DNA of 64,000 nucleotides from NCBI GenBank assembly GCA_019245115.1, contig JAFARZ010000157.1, forward strand, positions 1-64,000, written 5' to 3'. The notes beneath the pieces are model-generated. The model ran no database searches. It saw only the letters and a program-made list of their open reading frames with translations, and had not been told where the DNA came from. Position numbers and translations under genes: made by a program. Origin of the DNA: Streptosporangiaceae bacterium (lineage in GTDB: Bacteria > Actinomycetota > Actinomycetes > Streptosporangiales > Streptosporangiaceae). Of this stretch, positions 51,374 through 62,800 are shown piece after piece. Numbering within the stretch: the stretch's first letter is position 1; the number at the start of each line of letters is the position of its first letter.

Positions 51374-52462
51374 GCGGAACGGCCCGGAACCCCGGGCCTG
51401 CCGCAGCAGATCGCCGTCGAAGTCCAGCAGGGTGTAAGCCGAAGCGGCCGTGGCCCACCATTGGGGCACCGCTCCGCCGCACCCGACCACGGCCACCCGT
51501 CGCGGTGCATCGCCAGTCCCGGCCGTGGCCTCGTCGAGTTCCCGGGTGACGGTGATGCCGCGGGCTTCGCGCGCCCAGGAAAGCAGTGCGTGGCAGGCGG
51601 GCTCCACCCGCGACCGGGACCGCGCCCGCTGCTGAATCGCGACACGCGACATGGCCACGGTGACACACATCTCCACCAGCGGCGTCCGGTGCTTGGCGAG
51701 AATCAGATGGGTGTTGTCGATGGCGGTCTCGTCGTTGCCGTGATCGTGATCGACGGGCAGCCCGACGGCCCACGCCTCGCGGGACAGCGCGAGAGGTATC
51801 CCGGCATCGGTCAGCCGGAGGCCCAGCTCCACGTCTTCGCCGCCCCAGCTGCGGAAGTCCTCGTCGAACCCGCCAACCCGCCAGAAGTCGTCCGCCCGGA
51901 TGGAGATGCTCCCACGCCAGAAGAGCCACCATGGCGCCGCGAGGCGGCCGAGATCGAATTCCACCTGAGCGAACTCATAGTGCCGGATGTCGCGGAACCG
52001 CCGGTCGAGGTGCAGGCGCTGGTACTGGTCCCCGGGAGATAGCCGGGCGATCTCGTTGCTCATGGTAACGGGCGGCCTGAACCAGTTGAAACCATAGACG
52101 TACCCGGTGACCGCACAGCGCCTGCCGTGCGCCTTGATGAGCGACGTGACATAGCCGCGGTTGGGAAGCACGCCGGGCTCGAGGAACGCGAGCACTGGCG
52201 CGGCCGCCAGCCGCGCCCCGCGGTTGCGGGCAGCGCTGAGCCGGAAGCCCATATCTTCCTGGGAGCAGTACCGAAGCCGGAGTTTGCGCTCGTAAGAACG
52301 GGCCACGCCGAGATCGGCGTCACTCGGCCCGTCGCCCGATACCACAACCTCGAAATCGCTGGCCGGCACCAACTGGTCCACCAGGCATTCCAGCGTTCGG
52401 GCGAGTTGCCTCGCCTGGCTGCGCACCGGGATCACCACGGAGATCTGGGGGCAAGGGGGCAC
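51206..52462 (-). CDS. Family 2 glycosyltransferase with C-terminal Rossmann-like extension
   Basis: A 418-residue GT-A enzyme. The core opens at once with ISVVIPVRSQARQL, then SGDGPSD and SAARNRGARLAAAPVLAFLE. The acceptor block VGGFDEDFRSWGGEDVELGLRL matches chondroitin-type/GT2 enzymes with a glyco_transf_7C element. About 110 residues at the C-terminus (VAVVGCGGAVPQWWAT, LLDFDGDLL) look like a degenerate methyltransferase. GTG 52462 fits a leaderless message; longer starts at 52534 or 52585 would cross the divergent gene's promoter. Confidence 0.8.
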   Translation of the reverse strand: MPPCPQISVVIPVRSQARQLARTLECLVDQLVPASDFEVVVSGDGPSDADLGVARSYERKLRLRYCSQEDMGFRLSAARNRGARLAAAPVLAFLEPGVLPNRGYVTSLIKAHGRRCAVTGYVYGFNWFRPPVTMSNEIARLSPGDQYQRLHLDRRFRDIRHYEFAQVEFDLGRLAAPWWLFWRGSISIRADDFWRVGGFDEDFRSWGGEDVELGLRLTDAGIPLALSREAWAVGLPVDHDHGNDETAIDNTHLILAKHRTPLVEMCVTVAMSRVAIQQRARSRSRVEPACHALLSWAREARGITVTRELDEATAGTGDAPRRVAVVGCGGAVPQWWATAASAYTLLDFDGDLLRQARGSGPFRSLHAIGAWTGFPDKAFDLVVISSRLRGLWERLGAPLLAEASRIGHEVVVAGELRG

Positions 52463-52471
52463 GTCATGCGT

Positions 52472-52511
52472 TTTACCGGGCTTGCGGCCGGTGAGCAACC
52501 GACGATATACA
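52472..52511. promoter_or_regulatory. Overlapping divergent promoters, both apparently leaderless
   Basis: On the plus strand TTGCGG (52482-52487), 18 bases and TATACA (52506-52511) put the transcription start at the epimerase GTG at 52518. On the minus strand TTGCTC, 17 bases and TAAAAC (52477-52472) put it near the GTG at 52462. The two promoters overlap in about 40 bases. Neither gene has a ribosome site. Confidence 0.5.
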
Positions 52512-52517
52512 CAACCG

Positions 52518-53462
52518 GTGAAGCGTGCGGTCATCACCGGGGGTGCAGGTTTCCTCGGGTCACATTTGTGCGAAGAACTGCTCAACGACGGCTATGACGT
52601 TATCTGCGTGGACAACCTCCTGACCGGTTCCCGGCGCAATATCGCCCATCTCACCGGCCGGGACCAATTTCGGCTCATTCGCGCCGACGTGGCGCACGAT
52701 CTGAGTGTGCCGGGCCCGGTCGATCTCGTGCTGCACTTCGCCTCGGCCGCCTCCCCCGCCGACTACCTCAGGCTGCCGATCCAGACCCTCACCGTGGGCA
52801 GCAGTGGCACGCTCAACGCCGTGGAGCTGGCCCGGCGCAAGAACAGCCGGTTCATCCTGGCCTCGACATCGGAGGTCTACGGTGACCCGAAGGAGCATCC
52901 GCAGCGCGAGTCGTACTGGGGCAACGTGAATCCAGTCGGCCCGCGGAGCGTCTATGACGAGGCCAAGCGGTACGCCGAAGCCCTCACCACCGCCTACCGG
53001 GACACCTACGGCGTCGATACCGGGATCGTACGGATATTCAACAGCTACGGCCCGCGGCTCCGCCCGGACGACGGGAGAGCGATCCCGACGTTCATCCGGC
53101 AGGCGCTGCGCGGCGACCCGATCCCGGTCACCGGCGACGGCGGACAGACCCGCTCGATCTGCTATGTCGACGACACGGTCAGCGGCATCCTCGCCCTGGC
53201 CGCCAGCGCCCATCCGGGACCGGTCAACATCGGCAGCCCAGACGAGATCTCAATGCGCGCGCTCGCCGGTCTCATCCGCGACCTCACCGGCTCCCGCTCG
53301 CCGATCGAGTTCACCGAGCGGCCGGTCGATGATCCCGCCGTGCGCCGCCCGGACATCACCCTGGCCAGGACGGTGCTCGGGTGGCAGCCGCGTATCTCGA
53401 TGGAGGACGGCCTGCGCCGCACGATCCGGTGGTTCGCCAGCGAACTCGGCCGGACCGCGTAG
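52518..53462 (+). CDS. NAD-dependent sugar-nucleotide epimerase/dehydratase, UDP-glucuronate decarboxylase-like
   Basis: A 314-residue short-chain dehydrogenase-fold enzyme. GGAGFLGSHL at residues 8-17 binds NAD. The catalytic SVYDEAKRYAEAL gives Tyr and Lys. HFASAASPADYLRLPI and GDPKEHPQRESYWGNVNPVGPRS are very close to UDP-glucuronate decarboxylases (UDP-xylose synthases), my best guess for the reaction; a 4,6-dehydratase-like role is the alternative. GTG 52518 begins the conserved sequence and fits a leaderless message from TATACA. Confidence 0.88.
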   Translation: MKRAVITGGAGFLGSHLCEELLNDGYDVICVDNLLTGSRRNIAHLTGRDQFRLIRADVAHDLSVPGPVDLVLHFASAASPADYLRLPIQTLTVGSSGTLNAVELARRKNSRFILASTSEVYGDPKEHPQRESYWGNVNPVGPRSVYDEAKRYAEALTTAYRDTYGVDTGIVRIFNSYGPRLRPDDGRAIPTFIRQALRGDPIPVTGDGGQTRSICYVDDTVSGILALAASAHPGPVNIGSPDEISMRALAGLIRDLTGSRSPIEFTERPVDDPAVRRPDITLARTVLGWQPRISMEDGLRRTIRWFASELGRTA

Positions 53463-53511
53463 TCGCGCCCGGCGACACGGGAGGCTCAGCGGCCGACGGC
53501 GCCGCGGCCGC

Positions 53512-53919
53512 TCACTCCCTGCCGCGCAGCGGAGACTTGTCGCCCACCAGCCAGTTGTGACCGAACGGGTCGTGAAATCCGCCCTGCCGGTGTATCCCCC
53601 ATGGCCGGTGATGCTCTTGCACGCTACCGGCGCTGCCGCTCGCGCCTGCCTGTACGGCCCGCTCGACGAAGGCGTCCGGGTCATCGGCGAAAAGCTCGAT
53701 TCTCGCGGTGACCGTTTCCGCCATCTCAGGTGTGTCCCACCCGTTGTTCGCCGGCTCCGCGAGGAAGAAGGGCGCGCCCTCGACCTCCAGGCCGACGACC
53801 TGGCCCATGTTCCACAGCTCCGTGGCGCCGAGAGCGCGCTTGTACCACTCGGTGGCCTTCTGCGCGTCGGGTACTGCCAGCATCACCGAAATCACCGGGT
53901 GAGAGGCTTCTGATGCCAC
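53512..53919 (-). CDS. VOC-family (glyoxalase/bleomycin-resistance) protein
   Basis: A 135-residue VOC protein with the paired beta-alpha-beta-beta-beta units: VISVMLAVPDAQKATEWYKRAL at the start and DPFGHNWLVGD near the end. GTG 53919 is supported by AGGAGCC seven bases upstream; longer frames to 54141 are rejected. It is convergent with the epimerase gene. Members bind metals or small ligands; function unknown. Confidence 0.88.
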   Translation of the reverse strand: MASEASHPVISVMLAVPDAQKATEWYKRALGATELWNMGQVVGLEVEGAPFFLAEPANNGWDTPEMAETVTARIELFADDPDAFVERAVQAGASGSAGSVQEHHRPWGIHRQGGFHDPFGHNWLVGDKSPLRGRE

Positions 53920-54020
53920 TTGTTGGCTCCTGTCGAAACGAGGTGTTCTGGGTATGCGCGGGCGAATGCGCTTTCCAGCCCGCAACCGGCTGCCGACAAT
54001 GAACTTTAGTTCACGAACGA

Positions 54021-54509
54021 TTACAAGGCCAGGCTGGCCGTCACGGCCTTGACAACCTCCGGTGCCTCGGGGGATGTGCCGGAACGGAACCGGGCCAGCA
54101 CCTCCCCGCCGGACGAGACCAGAAACTTCTCGAAGTTCCACCGGACAATACCGGCCTTGCCATCCGCGTCGGCCGCCTTTGTGAGCTCGGCGTACAGCGG
54201 GTGCTGATCCCGGCCGTTCACCTTGATTTTCTCAAGCATGGGAAACGTGACGTCATACGTTGACGTGCAGAATTCCCTGATCTCCTCCGGCGTGCCCGGC
54301 TCCTGCCCGCCGAACTGGTTGCACGGGAAGCCGGCCACGGCGAATCCCCGGTCGCTGAACTGCCGGTGAAGCTGCTCCAGCCCCTCGTACTGAGGCGTCA
54401 TACCGCAACGCGAAGCGACGTTCACGACGAGGACCGACCGGGCCGCCAGTTCCCGCAAGGTAGTGGGCTCACCGGAGAGGGTGCGCAGGGGGATGTCGTG
54501 GATGCCCAC
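54021..54509 (-). CDS. Glutathione peroxidase-family thiol peroxidase
   Basis: A 162-residue peroxidase. Catalytic residues are present: Cys35 in VASRCGMTPQY, Gln69 in FPCNQFGGQEPG, and Trp124-Asn125-Phe126. Cys81 in REFCTSTYDVTFPM occupies the resolving-Cys position of thioredoxin-dependent forms, so thioredoxin or mycoredoxin rather than glutathione is the likely donor. No selenocysteine. It protects against lipid or organic peroxides. Confidence 0.93.
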   Translation of the reverse strand: MGIHDIPLRTLSGEPTTLRELAARSVLVVNVASRCGMTPQYEGLEQLHRQFSDRGFAVAGFPCNQFGGQEPGTPEEIREFCTSTYDVTFPMLEKIKVNGRDQHPLYAELTKAADADGKAGIVRWNFEKFLVSSGGEVLARFRSGTSPEAPEVVKAVTASLAL

Positions 54510-54667
54510 TTGAATTCTCCTTCGCTCGGGTGCGGCCCATCCTCACCGGATTCGCCGGAGGGGAGCAAGGGGTGTCCAGCCGGCATGCGACGCGCTTGTG
54601 GTGCGGGCAATCCCGCCATACGGTATGACGCCGCCCACGCTCGCGATCCGGACAAGGCAGGCTGACA

Positions 54668-56272
54668 ATGACCGAACCAGCAGATCTGCCGGGAATCCTT
54701 GCCGAACGGGCCAGCGCGACTCCCGGTACCGTCGCCTATGAATTTGTGTGTCCTGGACATTCGGTAAAGGCACTCACCTACGGCGAGCTGTGGCAACGGG
54801 CGGCCGGGATGGCAACAAGCATCCTGCGGTATCATGACGGCGCACACGAGCCGACGGTGATTCTCTATCCGCCCGGACTCGAGTACGTCGTCGCCGTCTA
54901 CGCGTGCTTCCTGGCCGGCGTCCCGGCCGTTCCGGCATATCCGCCGGACCCCGGCAGGCCCGAGGCCAGCAGGGCCCGGCTGACGCGGATCATGCGAGAC
55001 CTGGGCACGCCCACGGTGCTGGCCGACGATGCCGCGGCGGGGGTGGTCAGGACGTACGGTGGCCGGGTACTCACCCAGCGGGCGGATGACCGGCCCCGCG
55101 CTGGGCTGCCGCTTCCGGCGGCCGGCGACATCGCACTCATCCAGTACACGTCGGGCAGCAGTTCCGCGCCGAGGGGGGTAGTCGTGCGGCACGGTAACCT
55201 GCGCCACAACATGCGCGCGATTGCCCGCCGCATGCACGTCGACCGGACGTCACGGGCCATGATGTGGCTGCCCCCCTATCACGACATGGGCCTCATCGGC
55301 GGCATCCTGACCCCGGTTTTCGTTGGCTTCCCGGTCCGGCTGATGGCTCCTTTCGACTTCCTCAAACGGCCGCTCGAATGGCTGCGGCAGATCTCCGACT
55401 TCCGCGCGACCGTGAGCGGCGGCCCCAACTTCGCGTACGACCTCTGCGTGCGCAGGCACGCCAGGGAGGGCGGCGTCTCGCGTGCCGACCTGTCGTGCTG
55501 GGAGGTCGCCTTCAACGGCGCGGAGCCCGTGCGGACGCGAACCATGGAGGCGTTCGCCCGTACCTTCGCATCCGCGGGCTTTGATCAGAGGGCGTTCTTC
55601 CCGTGTTACGGGCTGGCCGAGGCCACCCTTCTCGTCTCCGGTGAGCACTGGGACGGCCGCCCGGCCGACGGTCTCGGCCGGGTCAGCTGCGGGAGCTCCG
55701 TGCCGGGCCAGACGGTGACCGTGGCCCACCCCGAGACGGGCGAGCCCCTGGCCGACGGCACCGAAGGCGAGATCTGGGTGTCGGGGCCGAGCGTGACCGA
55801 TGGTTACTGGGACGGGACCGACGGCCATTTCGCCGAGCTAGACGGCAGACGTTTCCTCCGCACTGGCGACACCGGTTACCTCTCCGGCGGCCGCCTGGTG
55901 GTGACCGGCAGGACCAAGGACGTACTCGTGCACTGCGGTGCCAACTACCACGCGGCGGACATCGAGATGGCGGCGGTCGCCGACGACCCGGGCCTGCGCC
56001 AGGTGGCAGCCGCCTTCATGGCCGAACGGGAGGACGATACGGAGATCGTGGTCGTGGTGGAGACGCGAGGGGGCGACGGCTCGGCGGTAAAGACCGCGGC
56101 GGCGGTGCGACGACGTGTCCTCGCCGCCAGCGGCCTCGCCGTGAACACCGTTGTCGTCGCGCCCGCCGGAACGGTGCCGCGCACGTCAAGCGGCAAGATC
56201 CAGCGGCCGTCCTGCCGCGCCCGCTATCTGGCGGGCGAATACGACGATCTGCGCCCGCTGAGGCAGGCCTGA
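54668..56272 (+). CDS. Fatty-acyl-AMP ligase-like enzyme (stand-alone adenylating enzyme)
   Basis: A 534-residue acyl-adenylating enzyme. A3-type motif QYTSGSSSAPRG, the FAAL-type block LPPYHDMGLIGGIL, SGGPNFAYDLC, NGAEPVR and CYGLAEATLL are all in the order of fatty-acyl-AMP ligases. The C-terminal Lys is seen in RTSSGKIQR. It lacks a carrier domain. It lies 600 bases before the FAAL-containing polyketide synthase on the same strand and is a diverged relative of its first domain. It may activate a second fatty acid or prime a separate ACP. Confidence 0.9.
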   Translation: MTEPADLPGILAERASATPGTVAYEFVCPGHSVKALTYGELWQRAAGMATSILRYHDGAHEPTVILYPPGLEYVVAVYACFLAGVPAVPAYPPDPGRPEASRARLTRIMRDLGTPTVLADDAAAGVVRTYGGRVLTQRADDRPRAGLPLPAAGDIALIQYTSGSSSAPRGVVVRHGNLRHNMRAIARRMHVDRTSRAMMWLPPYHDMGLIGGILTPVFVGFPVRLMAPFDFLKRPLEWLRQISDFRATVSGGPNFAYDLCVRRHAREGGVSRADLSCWEVAFNGAEPVRTRTMEAFARTFASAGFDQRAFFPCYGLAEATLLVSGEHWDGRPADGLGRVSCGSSVPGQTVTVAHPETGEPLADGTEGEIWVSGPSVTDGYWDGTDGHFAELDGRRFLRTGDTGYLSGGRLVVTGRTKDVLVHCGANYHAADIEMAAVADDPGLRQVAAAFMAEREDDTEIVVVVETRGGDGSAVKTAAAVRRRVLAASGLAVNTVVVAPAGTVPRTSSGKIQRPSCRARYLAGEYDDLRPLRQA

Positions 56273-56283
56273 CCGCACCCGGA

Positions 56284-56670
56284 TTACCGGCCTTCGTCGA
56301 ATGATTTCACCAGCCGACGCGGTGCCAGGTAACGCCACGCATCGGTAATGAGCTCCTCGAGTTCATCGGCGTCAACCTCGGCCAGCCGGACGAGTACGGC
56401 GGGGAAATTTCTGTAATGCGGCTCGGTAAAAAACTTTGCCGGGTCAGCGGCTATCAGCACATTTTTCTCCTGCTGATTAGCCGTCCGGATCGCGACGACT
56501 CCGGGGTTCGGTATCCGTGGCTCGCCCGGGGCGGCACGTTCATTCCAGGCCCACACCAGACCTCTGTATTTGCCTCCCCGGCTCCGGACGGTGAAGCCGA
56601 AGTGGTCGTCCGCCTCCCTGGTCTCGGGCAGCGAGAGAACGATACGGCGTACATCGGACTGGTCAGCCAT
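56284..56670 (-). CDS. MmcQ/YjbR-family DNA-binding-type protein
   Basis: A 128-residue YjbR-like protein (VRRIVLSLPETREADDHFGFTVRSRGGKYRGLVWAW, later DPAKFFTEPHYRNFPAVLVRL). These have a CyaY-like fold; DNA binding is assumed for the family but not shown. ATG 56670 was chosen; longer frames run back over non-coding sequence. It is convergent with the adenylating enzyme and interrupts the plus-strand lipid cluster. Confidence 0.85.
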   Translation of the reverse strand: MADQSDVRRIVLSLPETREADDHFGFTVRSRGGKYRGLVWAWNERAAPGEPRIPNPGVVAIRTANQQEKNVLIAADPAKFFTEPHYRNFPAVLVRLAEVDADELEELITDAWRYLAPRRLVKSFDEGR

Positions 56671-56877
56671 GGCGATATGACATCTCCACGTTCGTCCGGC
56701 GGCATGGATGCAATGCCAGGATAGCAGGCGGCACACGACGATCGCCGTGGCCGTCTGTTCGACTGGGGAAAATGCCGGGGTTGCGCACGGCACAGGCCAC
56801 TGTCTGAGAATTGATGTGCGCCGTTTTATCCGAGCTTTAGCGTATGACGCCGTCCGCGCATGCGAACAGGGAAGATC

Positions 56878-59800
56878 ATGGCCGAAATCAGCGAAGGCTC
56901 GCTCACCGGAACTCAATCCGTTGTGCACAGGATCCGCGAGCATGCCCGCCGTACACCGGAAAGAACGGCGCTCGTCATGCTGCCGGACGGTGAATCGGAG
57001 GCAGAACGGGTCAGTTTCGGGGAACTGGACCGCCGGGCGCGTTCCTTCGCGGCGTTCCTCCGGGCACGGGAGGGGGCTGGCGAGCGTGTCCTGCTGCTCC
57101 TGCCGCAGGGCACGGGGTATGTCACGGCGTTCCTCGGCTGCCTCTATGCGGGGGCTGTCGCGGTTCCGGGGTCGGTTCCCGCCCGGGGACGGCAGACCGA
57201 GCGGATCGCCGGGATCATCGCTGACTGCGCCCCGCAGATGGTCGTCACGGTCCGGGCGAAGGCCGGCAGGATCCAGCAGATGCTGCCGGCAGGCTGCACC
57301 GCGGTGGGTATCGAGGACATACCAGAATCCAGCTACGCCTGGGAGGATCCGGGCATCGAGCCGGACAGGCTGGCGTACCTCCAGTACACGTCGGGATCGA
57401 CCAGTCAGCCGCGCGGCGTGCGGGTAAGCCATCGCAACCTCGTCTATCAGTGCCGCATGCTGGAGGGGGGCGTGGGAGTCCGCGCGGACGAGGTCATGGT
57501 CAGCTGGCTTCCGCTGTTCCACGACATGGGCCTCATCGGCGGGCTGCTCCTCCCGCTGTCCGTCGGCGCGGCCGTCGTCCTGATGCCGCCCATGGCGTTC
57601 GTCCAGGCTCCGCTGCGCTGGCTGGCGGCCATCAGCAGGTACCGGGCAACCGCGACCTTCGTTCCCAACTTCGCCCTCGCGCTGTGCTGTGAGAAGGTCA
57701 CGGAGGAGGATCGCCGGCGTCTGGACCTGTCATGCCTGCGCGCCATCGTCGTCGGCGCCGAGCCTGTCCGGGCAGAGACGCTGGAGGCGTTCGCCGCCGC
57801 CTTCGGCCCCGTCGGCGCCGGCTTCCAGACGCTGGTGCCCGGCTATGGGCTGGCAGAGGCCACCCTTGCCGTCTGCATTCATGACCGGAGCACGCCGGCG
57901 GCGATCACGGCGTGCGACGCGGACGAGCTGGGCCACGGGCGCCTGACGCCAGCGCCGCCCGGGAGCGCCAGGACACAGCGGCTGGTGGGTGTCGGGCGGC
58001 CGCTGCTGGATACCGAAGTGGTGATCGTCACCCCGGCATCCGGCCATCCATGCCCCGAAGGCACCGAGGGAGAGATCTGGGTGCGCGGTGAGACGGTCAC
58101 CGCCGGGTACCGCGAACGAGCGGACGAAACGGCGTCCGTCTTCGGCGCACGCCTGCCGGACGGCCGCGGTCCGTTCCTGCGCACCGGGGACCTCGGAGTG
58201 CGGTACGGCGGGAACGTGTACATCACCGGGCGCCTGAAGGACCTGATCATCATCCACGGCCTCAACCACCACCCGCATGACATCGAGCGCACCGCCGGGG
58301 ACGCTCACCCGGCGCTCGCCACGGACCGCGGCGCGGCCTTTTCCGTCACAGCCGACGGCGGCGAACAACTCGTCATCGTCCACGAGCTGAAGCTGTCGGA
58401 TCGCCGCGCGGCCGATCCGGAGGCCGTCGCGAAAAGCATCAGGCTCCAGGTGACATCCGAGCACGACCTCGCTCCGGCGGCCGTCATACTGATCAGGCCG
58501 GGCTCCCTGCCGATGACCACGAGCGGCAAGGTGCGCCGCAACGAATGCAGGCAGCTCTACCTGGACGGGCTTCTCGCCGTCGAATACACGTGGCGAGGCG
58601 ACGCGGCGCCAGCGGCCCCAGCCGGGTACGCGGCCGTCACCGGCTGGCTGGTCGCCCGTATCGCCGCCCTGAAGGGGCTGCCGCTGGATGAGGTCGCGGT
58701 CGATGCGCCCTTCGCCAGCTTCGGCATTGATTCGGTGACGCTGGTCGGCATCTCCGGAGACCTCCAGGGATGGCTCGGGCGCCGGGTCGATCCGCTGTGC
58801 CTGTACGACCACCCGACCATCGCGCGGCTCGCGCGGTTCATCTCGTGCGGCGAGCCGGCGGCCCGCCTGGAGGATGGCGCGCGCACCTCGCAGCCAGTCG
58901 CCGTGGTCGGGATGGCGTGCGAGTTCCCCGGCGCGCGCTCAGCCGACGAGTTCTGGGATCTGCTGGTGCACGCGAGGGATGCCGTCGGCACGCCGCCCAG
59001 GCCGCGCGAAGGGGCGGGTCCCGATGGCGACGGCCCCGCGGAACGGTCCTCGGCCGACGCCCCGCGGGGCGGCTTCATCAACGGCATCGACGAGTTCGAC
59101 GCCGGGTTCTTCGGCGTCTCGGCCGCCGAGGCCCGCGTCATGGATCCGCAACAGCGGCTGCTTCTCACCGTCACCTGGCGTGCCCTCGAGGACGCGGCGA
59201 TCCCGCCAGGCTCCATCGCCGGCAGCAACGCCGGTGTGTTCGTGGGCATCAGCGGCAGCGATTACCGGCAGCTGATGGCGCGCGACCGGGCGGAGCCCGA
59301 TGGGTACGCCGGCACCGGCAATGCCCTGAGCATCGCGGCGAACCGGATCTCCTACTTCTTTGACCTCCGTGGCCCCAGCCAGGCCGTCGACACCGCGTGC
59401 TCCTCGTCGCTGGTCGCGCTCCATCAGGCTGTCGCAAGCCTGCGGCTCGGTGAATGCGATCTCGCGATCGTCGGCGGCGTGAACCTGCTCCTTGATCCCG
59501 GCATCACCGCGAGCCTGTCCCAGGCCGGCATGCTCGCTCCAGATGGCCGGTGCAAGACCTTCGACGCCAGTGCCGACGGCTATGTGCGCGGAGAGGGATG
59601 CGGCGTCGTCATCCTGGAGCGCCAGGCCGACGCGATTCGCCGGGGCGACCGCCTTCTCGCCCTGATCAGGGGCTCGGCGGTCAGCCAGGACGGGCAGAGC
59701 AACAGCCTTACCGCCCCGAGCGGGCTCGCGCAGCGGGCCGTGATCCGCCGGGCTCTCGCAGCCGCCGGGCTGCCACCGGAGCAGGTCGGCTACGTGGAAG

Positions 59801-62800
59801 CACACGGGACCGGAACGAGTCTCGGCGATCCCATAGAGGTCGGCGCCCTGACATCCGTCTACGGCGGCACCGGACCCGGCGCGCCCGTATGGGTAGGCTC
59901 GGTCAAGACGAACATCGGTCACCTGGAGGCCGCGGCGGGCATCGCGGGCTTCATCAAGCTCGTCCTATCGCTGCGGCACGGGCTGCTCCCGGCCCATTTG
60001 CATCTACGCCAGCTCAACCCCTACATCAGCCTCGATGGGACGCGGCTCCGGATCCCGGAGGCGGCCCAGGAGTGGCCCGCGGGCCCATACCCCCGCGCGG
60101 GCGCGGTCAGCTCCTTCGGGTTCGGCGGGACCAACGCACACGTGATCGCGACCGAGAGCGCCGAGAGCGCCGACCCGCCGCCGCGGCAGCGCGAGCACAG
60201 CGGGGACGCGGAAGCGGGGTGGTACGTGCTTCCCGTCTCCGCGAAGACCAGGTCTGCGCTACTCGAGCTCACGGACGGATATGCCGGCTTCCTGAGCGGC
60301 CCGCCAGGTCGCGATCTGCCGCTGGCCGCGGTCTGCCACACGGCCGGCGCGCGCCGGGATCATCACCGGCACCGGCTCGCCGTGCTCGCGACCTCACCCG
60401 GCCATGCCGCAGAGCTGCTCCGGCGGTACCGCGCGGGCGATGCGCCGCCCGGCGTCGCCGCGGGGATGGCCGGAACCCGGACGTCCGCCTTCCTCTTCGC
60501 CGGGCAGGGAGCACAGGCCCCGGGCATGGCGGAGATGCTATACGCCGAGTACGCCCTGTTCCGCGACGTCGTGGACCGCTGCGATGAGCTGGTCGCGGAG
60601 CTTCTCGGCCGGCCCCTCCGGCCGACGATCTGCGGTACCCCCGGTGAGCAGGTGGATCTCGGTCAGACCAGGTACGCGCAGCCGGCCATGTTCGTAACCG
60701 GCTATGCCATCGCCTCGCTCTGGCAGGCGTGCGGTGTGCGGCCCGACTATCTGCTCGGCCACAGCCTCGGCGAGTACGTGGCCGCCTGCGTGGGCGGGGT
60801 GCTCAGCGCCGAGGACGCGATCCGGCTCGTCGTCATGCGCGGACAGCTGATGCAGGACCTCACCCCACCGGGCGCCATGTACGCGGTACACGCGCCGGAA
60901 CGCGTGCTCGCGGGCCTGCGCGAGGACGTCGAGGCGAACGGCGACGGCCTGATAGCCATCGCGGCGGAGAACGGACCCGGGCATCTGGTGATATCCGGCG
61001 ACCAGGCGGTCGCCGCAGACCTGGCCGAACGTTACGCGGCCAAGGACGCCCGCGTGTCACGGCTCGCGGGCACCCGGGCCTTCCACTCCCCGCTGATCCG
61101 GGAGGCGGCGCCGGAGTTCGCCCGGTACGCCGGCCAGATCCCGCACCAGCCCTCGCGCATCCCCATCATCTCCAACGTGACGGGCGAGGTCGCCACCATC
61201 GACCCTGACTACTGGGTCCGCCAGATGCTCGGCCCGGTCCGGTTCGGTGCGGGCATCCAGACACTCGCGGCGCGAGGCTGCCAGACGTTCGTTGAGGCCG
61301 GCCCGAATCCCGCGCTAACCGCCGTCGCCGCCGCCGCGCAGCCGGACGCCAGCTGCCTCCTCAGCGCCCGTCGCGGCGATACCGACGGCCGCCGGTTCCT
61401 GCGCAGCCTGGCGGCGTGGTACGCGGACGGCGGCGGCGTCGACTGGCCCGGTCTGCACCGCGCCCGCTCCGGGAACGCCGCGCCGGCGCCGGGCGTGGTC
61501 CCGCTGCCGGCCTATCCGCTGCGGGCACAGCGCTACTGGTACGTTCGCGGGCGCACGGAGCAGTCCGGGACACCGTCCACGGCGCATCCGCTGCTAGGCG
61601 TGGCGGCCGATCTGGCCGGCACGTCAGGCCGCTGGTTCAACCAGGCCGTCACGACCGCGCGGCCGTGGTTCCTTGGCCAGCATCGCGTGCTGGGCGCTCC
61701 GGTGATGCCGGCCGCCGCGATCATCGAATGGGCGCTGGCCGCCGCCCGCACGGCCGCCGCCGGCGAGGCCGGCACAGCTACCAACGGCACAGCGCAGGCA
61801 TGGACCCTCGAGGGCGTGAAGTTCGGCCAGCTCATCCAGCTCACCGACGATCAGCCTGCCGATCTGCAGGCGGCGGCGGACCCGAGCGGCGAGGCGATCC
61901 GTCTCGGGTGCTTCAGCCGGGTTCCTGGTCGCGGCACCGGATGGACCGAGAACGCGACGGTCGCCGCGGCCCGGCCTGCCGGGCCGCGGACGCTGCCCCC
62001 GGACCGGGATCCCGCCGAGCTGCGCACGCGGATGACCACCCGCGACATTCAGGACCTGTACCCGCGCCTGCACGCCCTGGGCCTCGACTACGGCCCGGCC
62101 TTCCGCGGCCTGAAACAGGTATGGGTCCTGCCCGGCGGTAGCGAGGCGCTCGGGCTCATCGAGGCAGGCCCGGCGGCCGGTGACGCCGGGGCGTACGTGC
62201 TCCATCCGGTGACGCTCGACGCGTGCTTTCACGTCGCAGCGGCCTTCCTGGACGGCGGGGAAACCCTCTGGCTGCCGGCCGGCCTCGGCCGGATCACGGT
62301 TTACCGGCAACTCCCCCAGCGCGTGTGGTGTCACGCACGCGCTCACGGCCGTCAGGAATCCGAAGACTTCGCGATGGACCTGGATATCCTCTCCGAATCG
62401 GGTGAGTGCCTGGCGGCGATCGAGGGTCTGCGGTTCAGCGCGCTGCCGGTAGCGCCTGAGAGCGCGCCGCTGCGCCGCTACGAGGTCGGCTGGCGGGAGT
62501 TGCCGGATGCCGCCGCTCCGGCGACGCCAGGGACGTGGCTGATCCTTGGCGCGGATGTCGCCGCCATCCGGGACTGGCGCAGCCAGCTAGCCGAGGCCGG
62601 GCACACCGCCATCGCCGTCGCCACCGGGCCCGGGGGAATGCCGCCCGTCCCCGGCACCCGCATCGTGAACCCGTACTCGGAATCCGGCGTCCGGCGCCTG
62701 TTCGCGGAGCTTCGCGCCGAGCTGCCGACGGTCACCGGGCTGATCCTGCACGGCGGGCCATTCCGGGCGCGCCGGAGCGAGGCGGCGACGCTGCGAGACA

